Assembly: GCF_020073745.1 (NCBI RefSeq)
Contig: NZ_JAIRAU010000020.1
Span: 1-64,000 of the forward strand
Length of the DNA: 64,000 nt
From: Nannocystis pusilla
GTDB taxonomy: Bacteria; Myxococcota_A; Polyangia; Nannocystales; Nannocystaceae
Direction: 5' to 3'
The notes beneath the pieces were generated by a model. The model worked only from the letters and a program-made list of their open reading frames with translations. It did not search any database and was not told the origin of the DNA. Positions 22,339 to 30,252 of the stretch are shown piece after piece (within the stretch, counting starts at the first letter, position 1; every line of letters starts with the position of its first letter). A program made the position numbers and the translations under genes.

Positions 22339-22655
22339 CACCGATCGCCCCGCCCGTCCTGATCACCGGCCTCGCCTTCCACGCCGAGCCCCCGCCGGCC
22401 GAAGTCGGTGACTACGTGCCCGCGGTCGGCACCAGCCGCGAGGAGAAGGAGATCCTCGCCACGCTCGAGGACAAGGCCGCGGCCAAGACCGCCAGCGACT
22501 ACCAGCACATCGTCTGGGCCTACGGCATCCTGTGGGCGCTGTTCGCCGCCTACGGCCTGTTCCTGTGGCGCCGGTCCGCGCGGCTGCGCGCCGACGTCGA
22601 CGTCTTGCGCCGGGCGCTCGAGCGGACGGAGGCCGGCGGAGGGCCGCGAGGGTGA
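22335..22655 (+). CDS. CcmD-like small membrane protein
   Basis: 106 residues with one membrane helix near 58-76, containing YQHIVWAYGILWALFAAYGL followed by arginines, the classic CcmD pattern of one helix plus a basic cytoplasmic end. The N-terminal 50 residues are an extension not found in the short CcmD proteins. CcmD holds CcmABC and haem-loaded CcmE together. Start ATG 22335 overlaps ccmC; the stop overlaps the next small gene. Confidence 0.75.
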   Translation: MTPIAPPVLITGLAFHAEPPPAEVGDYVPAVGTSREEKEILATLEDKAAAKTASDYQHIVWAYGILWALFAAYGLFLWRRSARLRADVDVLRRALERTEAGGGPRG

Positions 22656-22849
22656 CGCTCGGCCACTTCCTGTACATCCCGGGCGTGTTCCTCCTCGGGA
22701 TCCTGATCGGGTACATCCTCGGCGGTCGAGCCGCCGCGAGCAGCGCGGCCGACCGCGATCTCGTGGCCCGGCGTGCAGCTGCCCGAAGGGCCAGGTCGGA
22801 GTCGGAGTCGTCTCACGATCCTCCGGCCCCGCGCGACGCCCAGCCGTGA
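22652..22849 (+). CDS. Small single-helix membrane protein, unknown
   Basis: 65 residues, GTG start 22652 overlapping the previous stop by 4 bp. One helix near 5-25 (GVFLLGILIGYILGG) is followed by an Arg/Ser-rich cytoplasmic tail. It is the last gene of the ccm cluster. The tail contains a palindromic module. I do not recognise the family. Confidence 0.6.
   Translation: MTLGHFLYIPGVFLLGILIGYILGGRAAASSAADRDLVARRAAARRARSESESSHDPPAPRDAQP
22778..22795. repeat. Palindromic module, intragenic
   Basis: CTGCCC and GGGCCAGG around GAA, in the Arg-rich tail of the 65-residue protein. Confidence 0.55.
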
Positions 22850-22875
22850 CGCTGGCGTCGCCTTGGCGCCCGTGG

Positions 22876-22881
22876 TATGCG
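22876..22881 (+). promoter_or_regulatory. -10-like hexamer at leaderless distance
   Basis: TATGCG ends eight bases before the GTG start of the acyl-CoA dehydrogenase and no Shine-Dalgarno sequence is present. Confidence 0.4.
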
Positions 22882-22889
22882 GGGGCGCC

Positions 22890-24035
22890 GTGTTCGACCC
22901 GACGTATACCGACGAGCAGAACGCCCTCATTCAGACCGCGCGCAAATTCACGCGCGAATCGATCATCCCGGTCGCGCACGAGTACGACGAGTCGGAGAAG
23001 TTCCCCGTCGACGTGTTCCGGGCCGCGTTCGACCTCGGCCTGATGAACATCGAGATCCCCGAGGCCTACGGCGGCCTCGGGCTGCACACCCTCGATGGCT
23101 GCGTCGTCTCCGAGGAGCTCGCCTACGGCTGCGCCGCGATCGCCACCAGCGTGATGTGCAACCACCTCGGCGCGCTGCCGCTGCTGGTCGCCGGCAGCGA
23201 GGAGCAGAAGCAGAAGCACCTGCGCCGGCTCGCCGAGGAGTTCATCTTCATCAGCTACGCCTGCAGCGAGCCCGAGGCCGGCTCCGACGTCGCGTCGATG
23301 AAGACCCGCCTCGTGCGCGACGGCAACGGCTGGCGCCTCTCGGGGCAGAAGCGGTGGATCACCAACGCCGGCCACGCCAGCATCTTCACCGGCTTCGCCA
23401 CCCTCGACCCGGCGCTCGGGCACCGCGGCATCACGGCCTTCGTCGTCGACCGCGACCGCCCCGGCATCAGCATCGGCAAGAAGGAGAAGAAGCTCGGCCA
23501 GCGCGCCTCCGAGACCTGCGACGTCATGTTCGACGACGTCCCGCTGACCGACGACGACATCCTCGGCGAGCCGGGCAAGGGCTTCTACGTCGCCATGGAG
23601 GTGTTCGACCGCTCGCGACCGATGATCGGCTCGCAGTGCGCCGGCATGATCCGCCGCTGCCTCGACGAGTCGGCGCGCTACGCCAAGGAGCGCAAGACCT
23701 TCGGCAAGCCGATCGCCGAGCACCAGGCGATCCAGTTTATGATCGCCGAGATGGCGATGGCCTACGAGACCACGCGCCTCCTCTACAACAAGGCCGCGTG
23801 GGAGGTCGACAAGGGCATTCGTCGCACCAACACCAGCGCGATCGCCAAGTGTGTCGGCGCCGACAGCGTCGTGAAGTGCGCCGCCGACGCCGTGCAGGTG
23901 TTCGGTGGTTACGGCTACACGCGCGAGTACCCGGTCGAGAAGATCTACCGCGACGCCAAGCTCATGCAGATCTACGAGGGCACCTCGCAGGTCCAGCGCA
24001 TGGTGATCGCCAAGAACATCCTCGCTCGAGGCTAG
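22890..24035 (+). CDS. Acyl-CoA dehydrogenase
   Basis: 381-residue FAD enzyme that oxidises acyl-CoA to trans-2-enoyl-CoA in beta-oxidation or branched-chain catabolism. The three-domain ACAD fold is clear: helical N-terminus, the beta domain with YACSEPEAGSD and KRWITNA, and the C-terminal helices with YEGTSQVQR, whose Glu is the catalytic base position of the short/medium-chain group. The GTG start at 22890 gives the usual FDPTYTDEQ N-terminus; longer frames run into the ccm genes. Chain-length preference cannot be read from the sequence. Confidence 0.93.
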   Translation: MFDPTYTDEQNALIQTARKFTRESIIPVAHEYDESEKFPVDVFRAAFDLGLMNIEIPEAYGGLGLHTLDGCVVSEELAYGCAAIATSVMCNHLGALPLLVAGSEEQKQKHLRRLAEEFIFISYACSEPEAGSDVASMKTRLVRDGNGWRLSGQKRWITNAGHASIFTGFATLDPALGHRGITAFVVDRDRPGISIGKKEKKLGQRASETCDVMFDDVPLTDDDILGEPGKGFYVAMEVFDRSRPMIGSQCAGMIRRCLDESARYAKERKTFGKPIAEHQAIQFMIAEMAMAYETTRLLYNKAAWEVDKGIRRTNTSAIAKCVGADSVVKCAADAVQVFGGYGYTREYPVEKIYRDAKLMQIYEGTSQVQRMVIAKNILARG

Positions 24036-24036
24036 T

Positions 24037-24891
24037 GTGACCGCGGCGCAAGGCAACGGGGCTGCCCAGGCCGATCTACCGATCGGCGTGTTCGACTCCG
24101 GTGTCGGCGGACTCACGGTCCTGCGGGCCCTGCGGTCCGCGTTACCGGACGAAGGGTTCATCTATCTCGGCGACACGGCCCGCCTGCCGTACGGCACCAA
24201 GAGCGGCGAGACGGTCACGCGATACGCCGAGCAGGCCGCGCGGGTGCTGGTGGGCCGCGGGATCAAGCTGCTGGTCGTCGCCTGCAACACCGCCTCCGCG
24301 GTCGCGCTCGGGCACCTGGCGACAGTGTTCGCGCCGTTGCCGGTGATCGGGGTCATCGAGCCGGGAGCCGCGGCCGCGTGCGCCGCCTCCGTGAGCGGGC
24401 AGATCGCCGTCATCGCCACCGAGGGGACCGTGCGCGGCGGCGCCTACGAGCGGGCGATCCGGGCCGCCCGTCCGGCGGCCGAGGTCGTGTCGGTCGCGTG
24501 TCAGCTGTTCGTCGCGCTCGCCGAGGAGGGCTGGGCCGGCGGGCCGATCGCCGAGGCGGTCGCACGGCGTTACCTCGCGGGCGTGGTCGCCGAGCGACCG
24601 GCGCTCGATTGCCTGGTCCTCGGATGCACGCACTTCCCGGTCCTGCGCGAGGCGATCGCCGCGGCCACCGGCCCGCGCGTCAGGTTGGTCGATTCGGCCG
24701 AGACGACCGCGGAGGTCGTGCGCGAGTGCCTGCTGCGATCCGGGCTGCGCGCCGGCCAGGGGACCCGCGGGGCAGGGCACGGGGGCGTCCGCTTCCTCGC
24801 CACCGACGCGCCCGCCCGGTTCGTGCGGGTCGGTGCCGTCTTCCTCGGCGAGGCGATCGCGCCCGCGGACGTCGAGCTCGTCGACCTGTAA
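24037..24891 (+). CDS. murI: Glutamate racemase
   Basis: 284-residue enzyme that makes D-glutamate for peptidoglycan. FDSGVGGLTVLRAL (19-32) binds substrate. The two catalytic cysteines are Cys83 in VACNTAS and Cys197 in LGCTHFP. The GTG start lies one base after the acyl-CoA dehydrogenase stop, so the pair may be co-transcribed although their functions differ. Length fits the family. Confidence 0.95.
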   Translation: MTAAQGNGAAQADLPIGVFDSGVGGLTVLRALRSALPDEGFIYLGDTARLPYGTKSGETVTRYAEQAARVLVGRGIKLLVVACNTASAVALGHLATVFAPLPVIGVIEPGAAAACAASVSGQIAVIATEGTVRGGAYERAIRAARPAAEVVSVACQLFVALAEEGWAGGPIAEAVARRYLAGVVAERPALDCLVLGCTHFPVLREAIAAATGPRVRLVDSAETTAEVVRECLLRSGLRAGQGTRGAGHGGVRFLATDAPARFVRVGAVFLGEAIAPADVELVDL

Positions 24892-25061
24892 CGGCCTCGT
24901 GGTCCTCGCCTGTCTTCTGCCTGTGTTTCCGCGTCGCAGCAGCACGTTGCCACGCGCCCGCGGCGGTTTTCGCGGCAGGGGGCCCGGAAGTCTGATCGCC
25001 GTCCGGCCCCGGGGGGGACCCACTCAAGGCAAGATTCCCGTATTCAGTGTTGCTTTCGTTG

Positions 25062-25070
25062 TGATATACC
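25062..25070 (+). promoter_or_regulatory. Extended -10 promoter before the TonB-dependent receptor
   Basis: TGATATACC lies in a locally AT-richer stretch about 60 bases before the receptor gene and resembles an extended -10 (TGnTATAnT). I see no good -35. The 240-base gap between murI and the receptor holds no gene. Confidence 0.35.
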
Positions 25071-25130
25071 CCCCGCTGGTATCCGACCGATGCCCGAGGC
25101 GCTCGCCGTGACCGCAAGGAGCACCCTCCT

Positions 25131-28100
25131 GTGAAGACAAGCCGCTCTCTGCTCAAGTACTCGCTGTCCCTGCCGCTGGTCATCATCCCGCCAGCGGTCG
25201 CGGCGATGGCCCCCAACCTCGCGCTGGCGGCCTCCGACGTCACGATCAGCGGTGTCGTCACCGACCAGAACACCGGCCAGAAGATCTCGGGCGCCCTCGT
25301 CATCATCCAGTGTACGTGCCTCCAGGGCGCGCGCGAGGTGATGACCAACGCGGACGGTCTGTACACGTTCCGCAACTTGCCGCAGGGCAAGTACACGGTG
25401 CAGGTCCTGTATCAGGACGCGAACGTCAACAAGACGATGGACGTGCTGCCCGGCGCCAAGATGCGGGCCAACTTCCAGATCGATCCGAAGCTCAAGTTCC
25501 GCGTCGACATCGAGGTCCAGACCAAGACGCGCAACGACGCCGCCCAGGTCACCAAGGTGAAGATGGACCAGGCGCGCAACATCCCGGTCGGCGGCGCCAG
25601 CCGCGACTTCACGGCCGTGGTCGACATGTCGCCGACCGCCAGCCGCGACGCCGCCGGCATCCGCCTCGGCGGTGCGACGGGCGCCGAGAGCAAGTACGTC
25701 GTCGACGGCCAGAACGCCACCAGCCCGGCGTTCGGCACCGTCGGCGCGACGATCGTCCAGGAGTTCATCGACGAGGTCGAGGTCGTCGAGGGCGTGTACG
25801 ACGCCGAGAGCGGCGGCGCCACCGGCGGCCTCGTCAAGGCGCGCCGCATCGGCGGCAGCAACAAGCTGCGCGGCACGGTGCTGTTCCGCATGACCCCGCG
25901 CATCGCCCTGCCGCGCTTCATCAGCGCGACCGACGAGTCGCTGCGCGTCGCCGAGATCAACAACTACGAGGGCCAGGGCGTCGTCACCCTGTCCGGTCCG
26001 ATCATCAAGGACAAGCTGTTCTTCGCCATCGGCGTCGCGCCGGGCGGCACCAACAACTCGCTGATCCAGTCGTTCTACAAGCGCCGCGACAAGGACCGCT
26101 CGGGCGGCTACGAGGACTGTCCGTACGACAACGGCACCAACGACTGCGCGGCCAACGGCAACTACATCGACTCGGTGAAGTTCGCCGAGCAGCGGTTCAA
26201 GACCGGCCGCTTCAACCTCGGGTGGACGATCGCCCTCGACTGGCAGATCAACCCCAAGCACCGCCTGCGCCTGTCGGGCGGCGGCGGCCCGGGCTTCCAG
26301 CGCCGCAGCTACCGCCAGCCGCCGGGCTCCGAGCCCAACTCGTTCGGCACCAACCCCAACGCGACGATCGGCGGCGCCTCGCGCGTCGGCTCGGGCGTCG
26401 TCAACAACAGCTTCGGCAGCGACTTCGGCAACCAGACCCAGGTCGGCCTCGACTACGAGGGCCGCGTCGCCAACGACAAGCTCGAGATCGACGCCGGCAT
26501 CTACTACTCGCGCTTCAGCGACAAGCAGGCGTGGAAGCTCGACAACGAGAATCAGCGCAACATCCCGCTGACGCAGGAGACCGACAGCCAGGGCCGCAAC
26601 CTCTACGACCTGCTCGACCGCGACGGCGCGGTGCGCCTGGTCCAGGGCGTCGACGAGGCGTGTAACAACGCCAACCTGCCGGGCCTCACCTGTCCGACGC
26701 GCGTGTGGCTGTCGGGCGGCATCGGCTCCTACTCGCAGCGCGTGGCCGACCGCGTCGGCGGCCAGCTGGCGCTGACGCACTTCCTCAGCGGCAAGCGGGC
26801 CGGCGCGCACCAGCTCAAGTACGGCACCGAGATCGACAGCGTGCGCCTCAAGCAGAGCACCGCGTACTCGGGCCAGAACGACGGCGACTTCTACCAGAAC
26901 TGTCCCGTGGGGACCGTCGGCGGCGGCGAGTACTGCTACGACCCCGCGATGAACAACTACTTGCTCGGCGGCGAGGTCAGCCCGAACCGGGTCAACAACA
27001 ACCGCATCGTCATCGTCGACGCCGACAACCCGGACAGCCGCCGCACCCTCGGCTTCGGCCGCGTCCGCTACGAGCAGGAGGACCTGCGCGCGATCGCCAG
27101 CCCGATCGGCGCCGGCGTCCGCGTCTCGGCCTACAACTCGACGCTGACCACCCAGAACTACGCGCTGTTCGTCCAGGACAAGTGGTCCATCTTGTCGAAC
27201 CTGTACCTCAACGCCGGCGTGCGTTGGGAGATGCAGGACATGAAGGACGTGTTCGGCAAGCGCAACATCTTCATCAACGACAACGTCGCGCCGCGCGTCA
27301 GCCTCGTGTACGACTGGACCGACGAGGGCAAGAGCCGCCTGTACGCCTCGTACGGCTGGTTCTACCAGCAGCTGCCGGTCGTGTTGAACAACCGCGCCTT
27401 CGGCGGCCTCGTCAACGTCCAGCGCACCTATCGCGCGTCCGACTGCTCGACGCCCGTGCTCATCGGCGGCGAGGCGCGCGAGCGGTCGATCAACGGCGCC
27501 CCGACCGAGTGGTGCACCGACTTCAACCAGTCGACCACCGGCCTCACCGCGGGCTCGGTCGTGCCGAAGCTGCGCGGCATGTACACGCAGAAGTTCGTCG
27601 TCGGCTACGAGCAGGAGGTCGTCGAAGACCTGCTCGTCGGCGTCAAGTGGCAGCACGAGAGCCTCGGCCGCGCGGTCGAGGACGTGTCGACCAACGGCGG
27701 CCTCAACTTCATCATCGCCAACCCCGGCGAGTCGGTCTCGCAGGCCGACATCGCCCGTCAGCAGGCCGCGTGTACCGAGCTGCAGAACAAGTTCGACGCG
27801 GCGGCCGACGACGACCCGCAGCGCGACGTGTTCGCCCGCGAGCTCAACCGCTGCACCTTCCTCGCCGACGCGTACACCAAGGTCGGCACGCTGTTCAACA
27901 AGCCGGTCCGCAACTACGACGCGTGGGTGTTCAACATCACCAAGCGCTTCGCCAAGAACTGGACGATCCAGGCCAGCTACATCTACAGCCGCCTGATCGG
28001 CAACTACGACGGCTTCGTCAACCGCAACACCGGCGCCATCGACCTCGGCACCACGACCACCTACGACATCCCGGAGCTGGTCCGTAACAGCTACGGCCCG

Positions 28101-28616
28101 CTGTGGGACAACCGGCCGCACCAGATCAAGTTCGACGGCTACTACTCGTTCGACCTCAAGAAGGCCGGCCGCCTGACCCTGGGCCTCAACTTCCGCTACC
28201 AGTCGGGCACGCCGATCAGCGTGTTCGCCGACAACAACCGCTACCCCAGCCAGTTCCTGGTCTACGCCATCCCGCGCGGCGCCGGCGGCCGGCTCGAGCC
28301 GAACTACTTCGCCAACGTCGGCATCAGCTACGCCTACCCGCTGCCCGGCGAGGTCGAGCTCGAGGTCTCGGCGCGCCTCGTCAACATCACCAACAACAAG
28401 GCCGTCCTCCGCGTCGACGAGACCTACTCGTACTCGCAGGGCCGCGCCATCGCCGGCGGTGACCTCGACGACCTCAAGCACGCCAAGGTCCAGAGCCCGA
28501 ACGCGCCGACCAGCTTCTTCCAGCGCGGCGTCCTCCCGCCGCAGGGCAACTTCCTGGTTCAGACCGTGTTCCAGCAGCCGATCGGCGCGCAGTTCGAGCT
28601 CCGCCTCCGGTTCTGA
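25131..28616 (+). CDS. TonB-dependent receptor, Oar-like, with N-terminal carboxypeptidase-like domain
   Basis: 1161-residue outer-membrane protein. A signal peptide (about 1-35) precedes a carboxypeptidase regulatory-like domain (about 37-125; GVVTDQNTGQKISGALV, TNADGLYTFRNLPQGKYTV). A plug domain (about 150-240, KYVVDGQNATS and VEVVEGVYDAESGGATGG) and a long beta-barrel rich in Tyr/Asn/Gly follow. It ends in Phe (ELRLRF), the usual barrel assembly signal. Proteins of this design in myxobacteria include Oar, linked to development and export, so uptake of a nutrient is not certain. No TonB, ExbB or ExbD gene is nearby. Confidence 0.88.
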   Translation: MKTSRSLLKYSLSLPLVIIPPAVAAMAPNLALAASDVTISGVVTDQNTGQKISGALVIIQCTCLQGAREVMTNADGLYTFRNLPQGKYTVQVLYQDANVNKTMDVLPGAKMRANFQIDPKLKFRVDIEVQTKTRNDAAQVTKVKMDQARNIPVGGASRDFTAVVDMSPTASRDAAGIRLGGATGAESKYVVDGQNATSPAFGTVGATIVQEFIDEVEVVEGVYDAESGGATGGLVKARRIGGSNKLRGTVLFRMTPRIALPRFISATDESLRVAEINNYEGQGVVTLSGPIIKDKLFFAIGVAPGGTNNSLIQSFYKRRDKDRSGGYEDCPYDNGTNDCAANGNYIDSVKFAEQRFKTGRFNLGWTIALDWQINPKHRLRLSGGGGPGFQRRSYRQPPGSEPNSFGTNPNATIGGASRVGSGVVNNSFGSDFGNQTQVGLDYEGRVANDKLEIDAGIYYSRFSDKQAWKLDNENQRNIPLTQETDSQGRNLYDLLDRDGAVRLVQGVDEACNNANLPGLTCPTRVWLSGGIGSYSQRVADRVGGQLALTHFLSGKRAGAHQLKYGTEIDSVRLKQSTAYSGQNDGDFYQNCPVGTVGGGEYCYDPAMNNYLLGGEVSPNRVNNNRIVIVDADNPDSRRTLGFGRVRYEQEDLRAIASPIGAGVRVSAYNSTLTTQNYALFVQDKWSILSNLYLNAGVRWEMQDMKDVFGKRNIFINDNVAPRVSLVYDWTDEGKSRLYASYGWFYQQLPVVLNNRAFGGLVNVQRTYRASDCSTPVLIGGEARERSINGAPTEWCTDFNQSTTGLTAGSVVPKLRGMYTQKFVVGYEQEVVEDLLVGVKWQHESLGRAVEDVSTNGGLNFIIANPGESVSQADIARQQAACTELQNKFDAAADDDPQRDVFARELNRCTFLADAYTKVGTLFNKPVRNYDAWVFNITKRFAKNWTIQASYIYSRLIGNYDGFVNRNTGAIDLGTTTTYDIPELVRNSYGPLWDNRPHQIKFDGYYSFDLKKAGRLTLGLNFRYQSGTPISVFADNNRYPSQFLVYAIPRGAGGRLEPNYFANVGISYAYPLPGEVELEVSARLVNITNNKAVLRVDETYSYSQGRAIAGGDLDDLKHAKVQSPNAPTSFFQRGVLPPQGNFLVQTVFQQPIGAQFELRLRF

Positions 28617-28650
28617 CGGTCAGCGAACGCGTGACCCTTCACGGGTGCCC

Positions 28651-28685
28651 GGGCCCCGGTCGAGCCAATGCTCGCACCGGGGCTC
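28651..28685 (+). terminator. Hairpin after the TonB-dependent receptor gene
   Basis: GCCCCGGT (28653-28660) pairs with ACCGGGGC (28676-28683), and CGAGC (28661-28665) pairs with GCTCG (28670-28674), with one bulged base and a four-base loop. It lies 35 bases after the receptor stop and has no clear T-run. Confidence 0.5.
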
Positions 28686-28776
28686 GCTGCATTGTCCGCT
28701 CGCCGTCATCGGGGCGGCCCTTCTCCTGCGGACCTATCGATATCGATCGGCGATCTGTGCTTTGCTGTCGCGCAGC

Positions 28777-29985
28777 ATGCATCGTGGCCTCCTCTGTCTT
28801 CCTCTCCTCGCAGCCCTGGCGTGCGGTGACGACCTCGTGGGCGACAGCGGGCCCGAGACTCTCGGCAGCAGCGGCGAGTCGACGACCGCGGGCTCCTCGG
28901 AGTCGACGTCGCCCTCTGCGCCGACCTCGCAGCCGACGCAGGACACGAGCGGCGGTATGAGCGGCAGCGAGACCAGCACCGGCGCGCCGACCACCGGCAC
29001 GACCGGGACGACGACCGGGGCCAAGGCCGACATGGGCGGCGGCGAGGAATTCCTGCGCTGTCACGACGACCCGCCCGAGGGCGCCACGCTGGCGCCGGAC
29101 ATCCCCGCGTACGGCGGCACCTGCCCCGCGCTCGAGATCGGCTACATGGACGGTCAGGCGTTCAACGTGCTGCCGCAGCAGCTCGGCAACAGCACCGTCG
29201 AGCGCCTGTTCCTCGTCATCGCCCCCGAGGACGCCGGGCCCGACGAGCGCCTGCCGGTGATCTTCCTGTGGCACTGGCTCGGCGGCGAGGCCCAGGACTT
29301 CTACGAGCGCGGCGACGTGCAGAACGCGGTCAATCAGAAGCGCTTCATCGCCGTCATCCCCGAGGCGCGCGAGGGTCTGCTGTTCAAGTGGCCGTTCAGC
29401 GCGATCGACAGCGACGCCGATCTGCAGGCCGAGTTCCGGTTCTTCGACGACATGCTGTCGTGCGTCGCCGAGCAGTTCAACGTCAACAAGGACTGCGTCG
29501 CCTCGACCGGCGTCAGCGCCGGCGCGCTGTTCACCAGCCAGCTCGCCGGCGGTCGCGGCGACGTGCTGTCGTCGTTCATGTCCCTGTCCGGAGGGACAGG
29601 CGGCGGCACGATCAAGCCGTGGACCGCGCCCGCGCACAAGATGCCGGCGATGGTGCTGTGGGGCGGGCCGAACGACTTCTGCATCGTCATCGACTTCGAG
29701 CAGACCTCGAAGGACCTCGAGATGAACCTCGAGGCCGGCGGTCACTTCGTGCTCGAGTGCATCCACAACTGCAACCACTCGACGCCGCCGTTCCCGGTCG
29801 AGCCGGGCGAGACCACCTTCGCGCCGCTGTGGGACTTCTTCCTCGACCACCCGTACTGGCTGGCGCCCGGCGAGTCGCCCTACACCGAGTTCGGCGTCCC
29901 GGCCGGCATGCCCGACTGGTGCGCGATCGGGGCCGGCAACGCCGTCCCGCCGCCCGAGCCGTGCGACAAGGACGAGTGCTCGTGA
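28777..29985 (+). CDS. Esterase/depolymerase-like lipoprotein (alpha/beta hydrolase)
   Basis: 402 residues from ATG 28777, chosen because it starts a lipoprotein signal peptide with a lipobox Cys at LAALACG. A Ser/Thr/Gly-rich linker (about 25-85) leads to an alpha/beta hydrolase domain like the feruloyl esterase/PHB depolymerase group. The likely nucleophile is Ser247 in TGVSAGA. The acid and His are probably in the last 120 residues (WGGPNDFC and GGHFVLE). It was probably secreted to the cell surface to cleave an ester. A palindromic module lies in frame in MSLSGGTGGG. Confidence 0.78.
   Translation: MHRGLLCLPLLAALACGDDLVGDSGPETLGSSGESTTAGSSESTSPSAPTSQPTQDTSGGMSGSETSTGAPTTGTTGTTTGAKADMGGGEEFLRCHDDPPEGATLAPDIPAYGGTCPALEIGYMDGQAFNVLPQQLGNSTVERLFLVIAPEDAGPDERLPVIFLWHWLGGEAQDFYERGDVQNAVNQKRFIAVIPEAREGLLFKWPFSAIDSDADLQAEFRFFDDMLSCVAEQFNVNKDCVASTGVSAGALFTSQLAGGRGDVLSSFMSLSGGTGGGTIKPWTAPAHKMPAMVLWGGPNDFCIVIDFEQTSKDLEMNLEAGGHFVLECIHNCNHSTPPFPVEPGETTFAPLWDFFLDHPYWLAPGESPYTEFGVPAGMPDWCAIGAGNAVPPPEPCDKDECS
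29578..29600. repeat. Palindromic module inside the esterase gene
   Basis: CATGTC directly precedes CCTGTCC-GGAG-GGACAGG, a perfect 7-bp inverted repeat (29583-29600), in frame. Confidence 0.6.
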
Positions 29986-30066
29986 CCGCGGCGGCGAGCG
30001 AGCGCGAAGGGCCCGGTCGAGTCGACTCGCCGGGCCCCCCGGCGCGCCGCCATGGCGCGCCCGCGG

Positions 30067-30120
30067 TCACAGCCCGCTGACGTTCAGGCCGCCCGCCTTC
30101 ACCTTCGACTTCGTCTTCAT
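30067..30120 (-). CDS. 17-residue peptide, possible modified-peptide precursor or small functional peptide
   Basis: The frame encodes MKTKSKVKAGGLNVSGL and stops. On the minus strand AAAGGAGG lies about six bases before the ATG, the best ribosome site in the region, which makes translation likely despite the length. The peptide is strongly basic up to a Gly-Gly and then short and neutral (LNVSGL). Short Lys-rich peptides with a KAGG centre occur in several bacteria next to unknown modification systems; I recall the pattern but no named family. No modification enzyme is adjacent. It lies alone between two plus-strand genes. Confidence 0.5.
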   Translation of the reverse strand: MKTKSKVKAGGLNVSGL

Positions 30121-30239
30121 CGGACCCTCCTTTCGCGTCGACGATAACCGGCGAGCATGCGACGCACCACGCGCCGGGTCGCGCCACTCGACTTCGCGCC
30201 GCGCGGCGCCTCGGGTTGCGCCGGAGCGCGTCGGTGCGG

Positions 30240-30245
30240 CATCCT
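30240..30245 (+). promoter_or_regulatory. -10-like hexamer at leaderless distance
   Basis: CATCCT ends seven bases before the ATG at 30253; there is no Shine-Dalgarno sequence. Confidence 0.45.
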
Positions 30246-30252
30246 GGCGCCG

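Noticed and set aside
25044-28481. Minus-strand open frame of over 1100 codons opposite the TonB-dependent receptor
   Set aside because: No start context, signal peptide or motif; the receptor on the plus strand is clear.
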